Part shown: positions 12,101 through 22,428 of the stretch, piece by piece
How the letters are laid out: the number at the start of each line of letters is the position of its first letter
Position numbering within the stretch: the stretch's first letter is position 1
NCBI GenBank assembly: GCA_023212725.1
Contig: JALBYF010000025.1
Span: 62,001-126,000, forward strand
Origin: Tranzscheliella williamsii
Taxonomy: Eukaryota; Basidiomycota; Ustilaginomycetes; Ustilaginales; Ustilaginaceae
Reading direction: 5' to 3'
DNA: 64,000 nt
Translations under genes and position numbers: made by a program
The notes under the pieces: model-generated
What the model saw: the letters and a program-made list of their open reading frames with translations, nothing else
Database searches by the model: none
Told to the model about the DNA's origin: nothing

Positions 12101-12231
12101 GCCGGGCTTGCATTGGCGACAGGTGCCGTTTTTTCTTTCCCACTGAAAAAGCTCGACAGGGAGGCTTGGCCTTTCGGCAGCGTCGCTGCGCCGGCACCTT
12201 TCTTGGGGGCCGTCTTGGGCGCCGATGACAT
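9183..12231 (-). CDS. RFC1: Replication factor C large subunit
   Basis: Large subunit of the RFC clamp loader, which opens and loads PCNA at primer-template junctions in the nucleus. I read three exons: 12231-12037, 11923-9483 and 9393-9183, about 948 aa. Exon 1 starts MSSAPK and carries a PIP-box-like QASLSSFF, as expected at an RFC1 N-terminus. Exon 2 has an acidic/basic disordered region, a BRCT domain (about residues 258-343, LAGLTLVFTGEL), Walker A GPPGIGKT near 440 and Walker B LIMDEVDG near 514, then the RFC collar. The last intron (9482-9394, GTAAGT...CTGCAG) restores a THPIAF join and a Lys/Pro-rich tail. The first intron (12036-11924) is less certain: its acceptor is poor, and an ATG at 11944 could start a shorter product without the PIP box. 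Divergent from RGP1. Confidence 0.93.
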
Positions 12232-12774
12232 GTTGGGCCACGAGGTTGCCACGGTTGACGTGCACAAGTTCAAGGGCAAGGTAGGGAGCCGGTGTCACCA
12301 AGTTCCCTTGAATGCGTCGTTCAAGCTTGCCTTGGCTAAGCTGGGATTGTGATTAAGTGTGATTTTTTGAGCAATTGGATTGTTAAGTATTTAATAGCGG
12401 GGTTCGTTACATCATTTCCTTCTACAAGTCATGAGTCAACCATTCACGCTCACACTCACACTTCACCTGTTCAGATTCACATTGCAAGTGGAGTAGGAAG
12501 CGCTGCCTATGCTTGTTTGGTCACTCAACACTCGTTCGTACACGCGAGCAAGACGCGAACAACCGCGTCGAGATGGAGACGGCATGGGCAATTGGTGTTA
12601 GATCGCCGTCTGGTGGTTGAGTTGTATGTATGCCAGCTTCTGCTAGAGTAAAGCTCGGGCCACGACTCGAGAAGCTTTCCACTTCATGATTGTGTCCTCT
12701 TGCTCTACTCTGGTGTATGTACTGGCAGCGTTGGCATTGCTCATCGTTGCTACGCCTTCTCCTTTCGGCGCAAA
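12232..12774. promoter_or_regulatory. Shared divergent promoter region RFC1/RGP1
   Basis: 543 bp between two divergent start codons, with an AT-richer core near 12350-12420. No specific operator recognised. Confidence 0.4.
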
Positions 12775-15438
12775 ATGACGGATCCCCACGGCAGCCATCC
12801 ATCGCCGTTGAAAGTGTCCATTCGTCCATGTCAGTCCTCCTTCTTCGCCGGCGAAGACTTCGCTTGCGTCATCACATTCACCAATACCAACCTCAATGTC
12901 GTTCATACCCAGCCGATACCGCAAAACGAGTTTGCCCCTTCTCCATCCGTCCAGAACAACGACAGCGCCTCACACCGATCCGACGCAAGTTCAGTTGCCT
13001 CTCATCTTGACGTCTTTCACGATGCACCCTCCGCCAGACGCGTTGTTTCCGGCCTGCCCATGCACTCCAAATCCAGAAGCGCGGATGTAAGGGCTCTGGG
13101 CGTGGACAGTGAGCTTCGAACTACAACTTCATCGGCTTCTTCTCGCTCTGTTCGCGCAAAAAATGCTCTCCGGCAGCTCAGCGGTGAAACCCTGCCGACT
13201 CGAAAGCTTCTTATCGGCAAAGCGGATGCTTCAGACTCTTCATCCCATTCCGTTCACCCCTGGTCGATACAGGGCACGCATCAGCCTGCAACAGCTTCAC
13301 CTCGGCATTCCAAGTCTGCCTCCTTGTCCGTCAAGAAGGCTCAGCCGTTGATGGGGCTCGGCCATCCCTCGGCCCAAGTTGCCCGTCTTCCTACCCATGC
13401 CGCCCGCCCGCTAGACTCAACGCCGGAGCCTCCATTCCGCCCATCCCACTCAGCCTCCAACTCTCCGACGCCTACCTCCAAGAGATCCCCTTCACCTGCT
13501 TTGCGGACATCGTCCGCGCCCATCTCACCACATCATCCGCACTCGCGTAAGAAATCCATCGCTCAAATCCAAGCCGAAGATCTCACCCAGGCTTTCGAAC
13601 TCGAAGAACCCCATCCTCGACCTGCACGCATACCCTCATCCACGCCATCTACACCTGGCGGTGGTGGTCAGGGTGAGTTTACCCAAGGCGACTCCGCCGG
13701 CTTCGATTTCTATAAACTTGGCCGAAATGACACCATGGAGAGTGTGTTTCGTGAGTCCATTACCGATTGGTCCCAATCTACGCGAAAGACCTCTTCAGCT
13801 ACTCCCCTCACCAGCCCCATATACCCGGGTCACAACCCTGCAACGCCAGGGGCCGAGAAAATCTTGTGGTCCTTTGCCCAACTTGGCGGAACCGCTGAGA
13901 TAGATGAAAGCCTGATCAAACCAGGAGACTTTGAAAATCTCAAGAGGCGCCTTGCTTATGGTGAAGTCTCGGGCGCTGCTCCTTCATCTGGCCTTCTCCC
14001 TGGAACGTCGCGAACGGTCGGCGGCGGAGATCTCGGTCATGCACAGACCTCGAAGGATTACAGCCGGAGCGGCTGGAGCTCATATTTGCGAGGGCCGTTC
14101 GATAGTCTCGCTAGTCGCAGAGCTCAGCATAGGCGCACCGGTTCTACCCTGCAAGACTCCCAGGAGCGCACTTTGCAGAGCCGAAGCGTCCCGACCTTCG
14201 CAACTCCCCCAAGCATCCTTGCTGTTGACGTGACGCTGCGGCCGGGCGAAAGTAGAAGCTACGTTTTCACCATCCGGCTCCCCCTGGACCTTCCACCTTC
14301 TCATCATGGCAAAGCCCTTCGCCTTACCTACAACCTCACCCTTGGGACTAACAGACTCGAGACTGACATACGCATGCAAACCTCGCAGAAGAGTAGACTT
14401 ATCCAGATACCTATCCGCATATACAACCACGTTGGAGCGTCCGGGTTTCGCCCGTTTTACGATCTAATGAATCCAATAATACTGACCAAGGAGGAAGCAG
14501 TAGTTACCCTTCAAGGGAGCCGTGATATCTCCCATGATGAACTGTCGTCCAACGCAAGTGGCAGTGACTATGAAAGGTCTGCAAGAAAAAAGTTGCTGCG
14601 CGAAATTGGGGCCAAACGGTCGGATCTGGAGCAATATACCAGGCACCTGTTGAGCAGCAAAGCCGCTGAAGATAGAAACGAGCTGCCACAAGATACGAAC
14701 ACCGCCTTTTCCTTGGCCGTCTCTCCGACAGAGTCTTGTAAAGCAGCTGTCGAAGCCTTGACGCGCTCTTCCACCAAAGTGTCTTACGACATATCGAAGG
14801 ATGGCAAGGTGGCAGCGGTACTGACACTGCTGAGATCCAAGTATCGTCTCGGTGATACCATCGTGGGCGTCATTAGCATCAACGAGATAGGATCGACCGC
14901 AAGGATAGTCAGGTTCGGCGCAACCCTTGAGACAGTCGAAGAAGTGCAGCCAAGCATATCAACGCTACCGAAAGGACGCATGCAAAAAGCTACCAAAGTT
15001 GTACATGCTGAGCATCACGAGAGTGTCCTTGACAAGGGGAGGGCGTGCTTTGCGTTGCCGGTGCCGAGTGGCGCTTCGCCCGAGTTCGTCACTAGTGGTG
15101 TCAAACTCAACTGGCTTGTGAGGCTGTCCTTCCTTACAGCCTCTAGCACAACGCCTAGCTCTAGTTCCACCACGGAGGGTGCGAAGGCTCAGCTTACACC
15201 GCCACCACATCTCATGCCGGGTCCATCCGACGGTTTCTCACGGTACCATGTGTCATTGACGGGCCTAACAAGCCTGGCTGGCTCCGTGACACGGTCAACG
15301 CCAAGTGCGAGCGAGGTCCTAGCCACACTAGGCTGGTCAGCGGAAACAAAGCTTGAGACGGTAGAATGCGCCGTTCCCGTCACCATACTACCCAATAGCA
15401 CAGGGTTCAGTGTCGGAGATGCGGAGTTCTATGCATGA
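12775..15438 (+). CDS. RGP1: RGP1-family arrestin-like subunit of the Ypt6/Rab6 GEF
   Basis: Likely partner of RIC1 in the complex that activates the Golgi Rab Ypt6 (Rab6). The frame opens earlier at a non-ATG codon; the first ATG (12775) gives 887 aa starting MTDPHGSH. The N-terminal block QSSFFAGEDFACVITFTNTN is the hallmark first strand pair of the Rgp1 domain. A long Ser/Pro-rich linker follows (about 60-470). The second half contains arrestin-fold blocks such as LRPGESRSYVFTIRLPLDLPP, cut here to its core RSYVFTIRLP, then YRLGDTIVGVISI and ATLETVEEV. The end (VPVTILPNSTGFSVGDAEF) matches the usual Rgp1 C-terminus. The protein is longer than yeast Rgp1 because of the disordered insert. 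No introns seen. Assignment is from family motifs by eye. Confidence 0.85.
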   Translation: MTDPHGSHPSPLKVSIRPCQSSFFAGEDFACVITFTNTNLNVVHTQPIPQNEFAPSPSVQNNDSASHRSDASSVASHLDVFHDAPSARRVVSGLPMHSKSRSADVRALGVDSELRTTTSSASSRSVRAKNALRQLSGETLPTRKLLIGKADASDSSSHSVHPWSIQGTHQPATASPRHSKSASLSVKKAQPLMGLGHPSAQVARLPTHAARPLDSTPEPPFRPSHSASNSPTPTSKRSPSPALRTSSAPISPHHPHSRKKSIAQIQAEDLTQAFELEEPHPRPARIPSSTPSTPGGGGQGEFTQGDSAGFDFYKLGRNDTMESVFRESITDWSQSTRKTSSATPLTSPIYPGHNPATPGAEKILWSFAQLGGTAEIDESLIKPGDFENLKRRLAYGEVSGAAPSSGLLPGTSRTVGGGDLGHAQTSKDYSRSGWSSYLRGPFDSLASRRAQHRRTGSTLQDSQERTLQSRSVPTFATPPSILAVDVTLRPGESRSYVFTIRLPLDLPPSHHGKALRLTYNLTLGTNRLETDIRMQTSQKSRLIQIPIRIYNHVGASGFRPFYDLMNPIILTKEEAVVTLQGSRDISHDELSSNASGSDYERSARKKLLREIGAKRSDLEQYTRHLLSSKAAEDRNELPQDTNTAFSLAVSPTESCKAAVEALTRSSTKVSYDISKDGKVAAVLTLLRSKYRLGDTIVGVISINEIGSTARIVRFGATLETVEEVQPSISTLPKGRMQKATKVVHAEHHESVLDKGRACFALPVPSGASPEFVTSGVKLNWLVRLSFLTASSTTPSSSSTTEGAKAQLTPPPHLMPGPSDGFSRYHVSLTGLTSLAGSVTRSTPSASEVLATLGWSAETKLETVECAVPVTILPNSTGFSVGDAEFYA

Positions 15439-15747
15439 ACCCGTGGAAAGTACGCCCGCTCGAACATTCATGTGCGAGAGACAGCCCCTCCGTATCACAG
15501 AGGTAGGCAAAAGCAACCGTCAATCAGCCAGGCCGCGGCCAATGAGAGCATAAGACAAGCAGAAAGTGGTCGTATGTGTAGCGAGTGAACGTACGAAACA
15601 GAGTTACAGGTGCTACCTAAAGAGTCATGGTAACGATGATGAGAAACGAAAAAGAATGAAACAGCGGAGAGAAAGGACTGTGGAATATGACCATGTGGGT
15701 ATGACAAGCAGGTGAGAACAGGGAATTATGTAGGAGCGTCTCCTTGG
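15439..15747. other. Convergent 3' intergenic region
   Basis: 309 bp between RGP1 and the lipase gene; no gene or clear terminator seen. Confidence 0.5.
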
Positions 15748-17421
15748 CTAATAGCGGCCCCGCTCCGACATTTCAGGGCCAAGCTCCTCGGGATCGATAG
15801 TCTGCAGAATTGTATCCTTGATCCCGGGGAAGACCGTCCTGTAGGCGTCGACACCGAAGATCATATCCAGATGCTCGTAGTTCTGGAGCTCAACAGTGTG
15901 AATCATTTCGAGATTCTTCTCGTACCTCTGGATGCGATCCACCAGAGGTTTTCCGAGAACTAGGTGATCGATGTCACCATAGAAGATGGAATGAGGTGGG
16001 AAGGTTCTAGGGAACCATGGCTCGGTGATGCGCGGATCGAAGATGCAACCTCGGTGCGAGAAGGAAGACATGTACCAGTAGAGCAGCTCGGAGGACGTGG
16101 AAACAGGCACGGAGCGGAAGATCTTGGGTTTGTGTCGAGCAAGCCAGTTGTGATCGTGGAAACCGAACAAAAAGGCGAAGACGACATATGCGATATGTCC
16201 GAACCAGAAAGCGGGTAAGAATGCTTGGGCAATGCTGATGGCTGGCATGAAGGAACGCACTCCGAACGCCAGACCCCACCACTTGCGAGATCGGAACAAT
16301 CTTAAGAGGGAAAAGGGGAACTTTCGTAGCACGGAGCCAGCGTAGACAGAAGGGCCAAGGGCAACAAAGCAACTGAGCTTGTTGCCAATCTCAGGGCAGA
16401 TACCAGGGCTTAACGCCAGATACATGGACCCTGAGCCTTGCGAATGACCGACGTAAGCTAGTTGGGAACGGCCTGTTGCAGCAGTGATGTAGTCCACGAG
16501 ATCGCGAAGATCGAAGGCCAGTTCTTTGAGACCCCACGCCCAGAATCTGGGATCCGAGGTGGTATACTCAGTGTGGCCGGTCTTGAAATTGGATCGGATA
16601 TTGGTGATCCAGACATCGAAACCCTGGTCAACTAGCCAGAAAGCCATGGACCGTTCTTCGTTGAGTACAAAGTGAGAAGAGTTGCACAGAATCCCATGCT
16701 GAAGAACCACTGGATATCCGACGCCACCACTACGTCGAGGGTCAGAGATTCGGTGAGCTCTCAGAATCCATCCTCCTTCGGTGACAATATCATGTTCGTC
16801 ACATTGATAGCCCCAGAATTCGGCATAGTAGGCCGGTCGGCCAGAGCCTCGTTCACCGGTGATGCGCCGTTCATATTCTCGGTCGGTTTTGGACCGAGGG
16901 GGCGACTTTTTGAAGGGGTTGAAATAGGCTAGATACGCAATGAAGAAGACAGAGCCAAGGGCCATTGTGCTGATGGCAAAGGAGATCCCCTGTCGAACAT
17001 TGAGACGCAGTCGTTGAAAGGCTCCGTAGCGTCCATAGTCAGCTACGACATGGTCGAAGAAGGGCATCTCAAGGGGCGCTTCATCTTGGTAGCCAGGAAA
17101 GGTAGGGTCGAAGAAGGGTCGCTCATCCGTGTGTGGCTGATCCCGAGACGCGCCTGGATCCCTCACAACCTCGACTCTAGAGGGTCTCGACGGTGGTACT
17201 TGACGACCATCGAAGGCGTCGGAAGTGTCTTCGGACGGTTCACGATCATTAGACTGGCGGGGAGTGGCGTCTCGCTGGCGATGCAGGCCCGGAGCGTCGT
17301 CCTCGGGATTAGAGGCGAAAGGATCCTGACCGTCGGTGTCGGCGGGCGCCTCCCTGCTGGTGTCAGATGCAGGGCCGGACGCTCGTCGCCTTCGGCTGTA
17401 GTCGATGAAGCCGGGCGCCAT
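15748..17421 (-). CDS. Membrane-anchored acid-lipase-type steryl ester hydrolase
   Basis: Alpha/beta hydrolase of the lysosomal acid lipase/steryl esterase family (yeast TGL1/YEH1/YEH2 type), predicted to release sterols and fatty acids from steryl esters at lipid droplets or membranes. Start is the ATG at 17421 (the upstream in-frame GTG is disregarded), giving 557 aa. Residues 1-140 are charged and disordered. A hydrophobic segment at about 145-166 (AISTMALGSVFFIAYLAY) can span a membrane. The catalytic part has the family entry motif YQCDEHDIVTEGGW, an oxyanion-side VVLQHGI, and a GHSQG nucleophile elbow with Ser near 325. Asp/His candidates are in FYGDIDHLV and NYEHLDMIFG. A second hydrophobic patch around 405-430 could dip into a membrane. 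No introns. Which of the yeast paralogues it matches is not resolved. Confidence 0.88.
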   Translation of the reverse strand: MAPGFIDYSRRRRASGPASDTSREAPADTDGQDPFASNPEDDAPGLHRQRDATPRQSNDREPSEDTSDAFDGRQVPPSRPSRVEVVRDPGASRDQPHTDERPFFDPTFPGYQDEAPLEMPFFDHVVADYGRYGAFQRLRLNVRQGISFAISTMALGSVFFIAYLAYFNPFKKSPPRSKTDREYERRITGERGSGRPAYYAEFWGYQCDEHDIVTEGGWILRAHRISDPRRSGGVGYPVVLQHGILCNSSHFVLNEERSMAFWLVDQGFDVWITNIRSNFKTGHTEYTTSDPRFWAWGLKELAFDLRDLVDYITAATGRSQLAYVGHSQGSGSMYLALSPGICPEIGNKLSCFVALGPSVYAGSVLRKFPFSLLRLFRSRKWWGLAFGVRSFMPAISIAQAFLPAFWFGHIAYVVFAFLFGFHDHNWLARHKPKIFRSVPVSTSSELLYWYMSSFSHRGCIFDPRITEPWFPRTFPPHSIFYGDIDHLVLGKPLVDRIQRYEKNLEMIHTVELQNYEHLDMIFGVDAYRTVFPGIKDTILQTIDPEELGPEMSERGRY

Positions 17422-18856
17422 GTTGAACAGTATGCGTGAAACGGTACAAGAGGTGTAGTTAAAGCTGGAAACGGGCACTAGATGTCACAGAGCCAGTCTG
17501 AGGCGCCGAGACCGGTGCGCAGGTAGCACCGACGTGATATCTAAGTGACAACACGATGTCAAGTGCGGAGGAAGGAAAATGAGCGTAACCAGGGAGGAGG
17601 GAAAGAGCGGGGGGAAAAGGAACAAAGTAGGGATCGTGGATGGAAAGGCAACGCGGAGGGCTTGGAGCGACAGACCGACGAGACACTAGCGAGTAGCCCT
17701 CGTTCCGTGTCTGGGGAAACGTCTCGCATCCTCCTGGTAAAGCAGGCCGAAGGCGAAGGCGTGGTCCTGCACGGCGAAAGCTAAGTGGTGCATAATAGCG
17801 TATAGGCGCAATGAATTTTGCACAGATCGCCGCCGCCTAAGGTAGGTAAATGGTGCGACCAACCGAAACGCTAGGGCACTTGGCTGCCTGGACGAATCAG
17901 AGGTGCATGCGCAAGCGACTTGCAAATGCGGATGCGGTCGCGGACAACGAAAACAGAAACCATGCGGAGTTGGGCTGGCGGCCCACAAGCGAGATCCCGC
18001 AGCCATATCGTAGTACTAAGGAGGGTTCGCGCTTGACAATTGAAAATTGAACGATAGGTAACAAGCTAAGTGGCTACGACTGCAAATACTAACTGTTCGT
18101 ACCCGTAGCTCGTAACGTAGGGCTGGCTCGCTAGAATACAATCACACAAATCGAGAACTACTAGTGCGGATATTCTTCAATAGGGAACTGGACGTTACTA
18201 GTCACAGAGTGACTAGCGTTCGAGCCGCAACATTACCCTGACTAGCTGCTGCATCTGCTTGTCCAGATGTATGAACTTCCTCACGCTAACGATCGCGGTT
18301 GTAAAATATATTTAGAGTGCTTAGTTATCCATTAATCACTCAGTAGGAGACACGTACGAGTTGAAACTGTTTCCATCTCAGTGACTGGTATTAGCAAATA
18401 ACACCTGCGTCTGTGATATTTTGAGATTTCTCCGCACGCTTCAGTGAATTGTTTCCTTTTCCTTTCACGCGCTCAGATGTGGGGAAATTGCTGAAGCTGA
18501 TGCGAACGAACCAAATCCTGACTCCGCCCCTGCGAACCGTTGAATCCTCTACACGATGGTACCTGCAGCCATATATTTCAATGAGTAGCATTCACATTCT
18601 TGCTTTATGTAGCTCCGACTTCATCATGTGATTCATCAGTTTGGGAAATCACTGTGTCGTACGTATACAGGTACAAGGGCTAAGGTTCTTTTACCTTGAT
18701 CTCGAGTGTCCCGGGTTCTAGACTGATCGGCAGCTACTGTGACTTGCGACTCGAGGTAAAATCACATGGCTTGAGGCACAGCAGAGACATCTCAAGAGGT
18801 ATGGGCGCTTGACACGGAAGATTTTGAGGCAGCAGCGAAAATTGTTGCTTAAGTTC
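17422..18856. other. Intergenic region with a perfect short palindrome
   Basis: 1.4 kb with lower GC content, especially 18000-18700. It holds the lipase promoter (right of 17421) and the 3' flank of the bromodomain gene. No coding sequence supported. A perfect inverted repeat lies at 18198-18216. Confidence 0.5.
18198..18216. repeat. Perfect inverted repeat, 8-bp arms, 3-bp loop
   Basis: CTAGTCAC-AGA-GTGACTAG. It could be a dimer-binding site or a chance palindrome; no function assigned. Confidence 0.6.
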
Positions 18857-21139
18857 CTACTCAGAATCCGAGTCGGAACCGCTCTCGTCAGAGGAACTCT
18901 CCGAATGGACGAGATCGTCGTGGCCGCGAGCCGACACGCCGACGTTGGCAGCATCCGGATTGCCAAATTGTTCGAGCTGCTGTTGAAGACGGGCAATACG
19001 CTCCGCTTCTTCGCCTTCGTCCAGATTTTTCTTCTTGATACCACCGGTACCACGCTTGCGTCCATCTAGCGGTGCTGATTTGCCATTACCTTTGTTTGGA
19101 ACAGGAGCAACTTTCTTCGGTCGTACAACGTACTTGTACAGCTTGTACAGTGTCTTTGGGGACAGCTCATCGATGTCCAATTCGATTTCTTCCTCATCGT
19201 TCTGATTCGGAGGCTTGTCCTCGTTAATGATCCGTATCGCGCCGTCAAGGCGTTCTTCGGAAAGCTCCGTAATTTTGGCTGCCAATTCTTCTTTTTGCTC
19301 ATAGGTCACAGTACGAATGTCTTCGTCACTGTTGTCATCCTTCCGGCTAGATGTGGCCTTCTTTGAAGTTGACGGCGTCGTCTTCTTCGCTACCGGTTTC
19401 GCCTTCTTCGACGGTACATAGTCCGCTGAAGCCGATGCAATTGGGCTGTTGGCAGCTTTTGCCTTGCTCTTCTTCTTGTTCGCAGCGCCTCCGTCGTTGG
19501 CTTTCCTTTTCGTCCCGGCCCCGCCCTTGGATTTGGCCTTTTTGGACCCTCCAGAACTTGCGTAGCTTTCTTGCAGGCTAGCTAGCATTGCCTTTGTGTT
19601 GGCAATCAGACCGGCGTTTTGATTCTTGGCGCCTTCCAAAGTAGCCAAAGTGGCAGATAGACCAGCAATTTGGTCTTGAAGGGTTGCCAGAAACTCAGGA
19701 TCGACACCGTCAACTTCCTCGTCGTCATCATCCTCGTCGACGTCGCTTTCTTCATAGTCGGGAAGCATCGGTGGAGGGACAGGTCTACGCTGCATCTTCT
19801 CTTCGTAAGCTGTCTTGAGCTTCTCTCCCATCGAGTAGACGTCCGAGCCGGGAGGATTGAATGTGAAGCAGTTCTTGAACAGAAGCTGCATGTCGGCATT
19901 GAACTCATCCGCGTCCGCATAGACGCCAGATCTGACGTTCTTCTGAACGTCGCGCAGTGAGATAGGTTTTTTGATCATCTGGAAATAAGCCGGAGCCCAA
20001 TCAAAATCCATCGTTGGAAGATCGTAAAACACCCAAGCAACATTCGAGTAGGTGGGCTTGAGCAGATCGTCAATGACCCTAGTGCAGAAGCGCAACTCGT
20101 CTTGGGCCACTTTGGCCCAATGAGCTTGTTCACGAGCGGTCATACTGGCTCCTTTCTTTGCTGCTTTTCGCCGTGCTGCTTTCCTCATCTCTGACGCAGA
20201 TGCACTCTGGGGCTCGTTAGCCCAAGGGAGATCTTTCGGCGGAGGCGGATGTATTTCTCGTTTTGGACGACCGCCAGCATCCGACGACGATCGCCGTATG
20301 GTAGGTACTGGATTCGAAGGCCGACGCGCACGCGCGACATCAGCATCAGATGATTGTACCAAAGCGTGCTGCGAAGGGGGGACGTCTTTCATATATTTAT
20401 CGAAAGCGGCCTCAAGAATGCGAGCGTTCTGAGTGTAGGGACTGTCCTGACCGTTAAAAGTGGCGCAGTTGAAGAACACCTGCCTTACATCAGCCTCGAA
20501 ATCCTGTATATGACGATACACATCTTTTGCCGGGTCGAGATTCCATTGTGGGGCTTGCCTAGCCTTTTCGCCAGGTTTGGAATTCGGTTTGAGAAGCAGG
20601 GCAGTGAGTGCCAGCTTGATGTCAATCGTACCAAAATCCATTGGCTTTGTGATTATCTGAGGATATTGAGGAATTCCAAGGGCAACCGGATCAACAGGCT
20701 GCAAGAAGGCGATGGCTTCACGCCTGCTTTTCAGAGACTTCAACGTGCTTTGAGCAAACTTAAGCTGAGCCGGAGTCGTCTCCAAAGGACCGTCATAAGG
20801 ACGGCTTGCGGGAGGCTTGATAGGCGTTGCCAGTGGTGCACTTGGCTGCTGTTTAGGCGGACCAGGAGACGGTTGATCCTTTACTGAAGAAGCCCGCAAG
20901 TCTTCTTTCGTGGCTCCGTCGCTCAAGAGTCCATTAGGCTGGACACCCACGCTTGACAACGACTCGGCAGTGGGTGGAGCGGTTCCTGCAGGAACAACAT
21001 CGTTGTCAGAGCTACGCTGGAAATTCGCGTTGTGTGGTACACTTTCTGACTGGGACCCGCTACTGGGGTTGCCGCCTATCTCGGGCACCGAGGTTTGCCG
21101 CCCGTTCAATTGTTCTGCTTCGCGGTAAAGGTCAGACAT
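18857..21139 (-). CDS. BDF1: BET-family double bromodomain protein
   Basis: Reader of acetylated histone H4 that helps recruit TFIID and remodelers in the nucleus. The ATG at 21139 gives 760 aa (an in-frame TTG lies upstream). Bromodomain 1 is at about 120-251 (ITKPMDFGTI, then FFNCATFN with the acetyl-lysine-binding Asn). Bromodomain 2 is at about 345-448 (KKPISLRDVQ, then FKNCFTFNPPGSDVY). A predicted coiled coil follows (about 475-505), then Lys-rich stretches. An NET/extraterminal domain is at about 609-670 (QKEELAAKITELSE ... LYKLYKYVV). The tail is acidic and Ser-rich (SESSSDESGSDSDSE), typical of casein-kinase-2 substrates in BET proteins. Bromodomain 1 carries an insertion of roughly 25 residues between its conserved halves. 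Domain order matches yeast Bdf1/Bdf2. Confidence 0.95.
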   Translation of the reverse strand: MSDLYREAEQLNGRQTSVPEIGGNPSSGSQSESVPHNANFQRSSDNDVVPAGTAPPTAESLSSVGVQPNGLLSDGATKEDLRASSVKDQPSPGPPKQQPSAPLATPIKPPASRPYDGPLETTPAQLKFAQSTLKSLKSRREAIAFLQPVDPVALGIPQYPQIITKPMDFGTIDIKLALTALLLKPNSKPGEKARQAPQWNLDPAKDVYRHIQDFEADVRQVFFNCATFNGQDSPYTQNARILEAAFDKYMKDVPPSQHALVQSSDADVARARRPSNPVPTIRRSSSDAGGRPKREIHPPPPKDLPWANEPQSASASEMRKAARRKAAKKGASMTAREQAHWAKVAQDELRFCTRVIDDLLKPTYSNVAWVFYDLPTMDFDWAPAYFQMIKKPISLRDVQKNVRSGVYADADEFNADMQLLFKNCFTFNPPGSDVYSMGEKLKTAYEEKMQRRPVPPPMLPDYEESDVDEDDDDEEVDGVDPEFLATLQDQIAGLSATLATLEGAKNQNAGLIANTKAMLASLQESYASSGGSKKAKSKGGAGTKRKANDGGAANKKKSKAKAANSPIASASADYVPSKKAKPVAKKTTPSTSKKATSSRKDDNSDEDIRTVTYEQKEELAAKITELSEERLDGAIRIINEDKPPNQNDEEEIELDIDELSPKTLYKLYKYVVRPKKVAPVPNKGNGKSAPLDGRKRGTGGIKKKNLDEGEEAERIARLQQQLEQFGNPDAANVGVSARGHDDLVHSESSSDESGSDSDSE

Positions 21140-21737
21140 GGCCGGACTGCTATGTGCAATGTCAAGCAGCAATCAAATCGCTTCAAATACAAACGGAATG
21201 CGTCGTTTGAACACGCCTCTGTGTACTAGAAGAGTCGTGATAACACTAGGACGACAAGCTGAAAGAAAGGCTTCAAGGCTAACAACGCTTTGTCTGATCC
21301 GCGACGGACTCCCTTCGAATTCACGTATTTACGTTGGCAAGCCTTGCCGCGCTTGGAATGGATGGAGGCTGGTTCGTGGATGTAGGAGGAACGAGAGAGT
21401 ACGATGACTGCGTAGGTGAGTTGTCGTATAGTTGGACGGCTAGGCAAGAATTGAACGAATGGATGGCTGCGAGGGAGGACCTGAACGGTGGATGGATGTT
21501 GTGCGATGAAAGGCAACGTGGGTGCGACAAATGAGAAGGAAAGGAAAGAGTGAAGTCGAAAATAGTGCGTAGAAGACCGTATACTCTTTATACCTCGCCG
21601 TGCCTAAGATTGTGGTTTAATTGCCGGCTTCACGCGTTGATCCGCGCAAGTATGAGAAACTGGCCTGTACAACAAAGCGTTTCTATTTGCTGCGACCGCT
21701 TTCTATTCAAGCAATTGTTTGTCGCGGATCAAACGGT
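21140..21737. other. Promoter side of the BDF1-like gene
   Basis: 598 bp, AT-richer near 21560-21740. No gene seen. Confidence 0.4.
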
Positions 21738-22243
21738 CTAGCAACTATGCACGTATCCGCAAACGGCTTGTAGTGCTCGTCGCGATTTTCCGACGCGCTG
21801 CCCACATCGATCGGACAGAAAACCAATGTATCGGGCTTGACGATGCGATATTTTCTTCTTGCCTTCAGAGAATGCGGGTCCCATATTTGGCCTGCGAATC
21901 CCGAATATAGGCTCGATTGAATAAGCTGTAGCCATAACTATCACGTCTTATACCAAGTATTTTGGTACAAGAAATAGAGTTGCTTCAAATACTTACGTCT
22001 TCGGGTCGCGCTCAGCCACTAGCTTGTCGAACAAGCTGACGTTTTTTTAGTTCGCAGGCAAGATTCCCATACTCACCGGAAGCGGTCAGTCAATGCAGCT
22101 TCCCCTTTGCCTCTGACTCGTCTTGTCGCAGCCACCCCTCCGCACCTTCGGACTCCCAGCTTCAGGTATCGCTTCTGACCTGTATCGCGAGGCACGACTA
22201 GGCCGCTCTTGCTGATCCCGGCGCGGAGACCTGCTGTGGACAT
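21738..22243 (-). CDS. Possible small spliced gene, basic protein of unknown function
   Basis: Not recognised. Three exons can be joined by GT-AG introns without breaking the frame: 22243-22077 (ATG, donor GTGAGT), 22035-21997 (acceptor CGTCAG, donor GTAAGT) and 21891-21738 (acceptor TTCGCAG, stop TAG). The total is 360 nt, 119 aa. The product would be strongly basic (starts MSTAGLRAGISKSG), with an Arg-rich N-terminal part that could be a mitochondrial presequence. Middle exon LFDKLVAERDPKT looks protein-like. Two good donors and an in-frame join argue for a gene; lack of a known family and the short length argue against. The last intron/exon is the weakest part. It lies 185 bp from, and divergent to, the gene at 22429. 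Confidence 0.35.
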
Positions 22244-22428
22244 AATTGCGCTGGAGCGGACACGTAGCCTTGACTTCACGATTTCGTACGCAGCCCTGTA
22301 CAGGAAGAAGGCGCCCTCGCTGTGTACCCGTCGCCCACTCTTGTTAAGCATAGCTGGTGCTGCTCATTCACATCGTCTTGGTTTAAGAGCTGCCGCATGT
22401 TCACATTCCAGCCGGCGGTATCTTGGAC

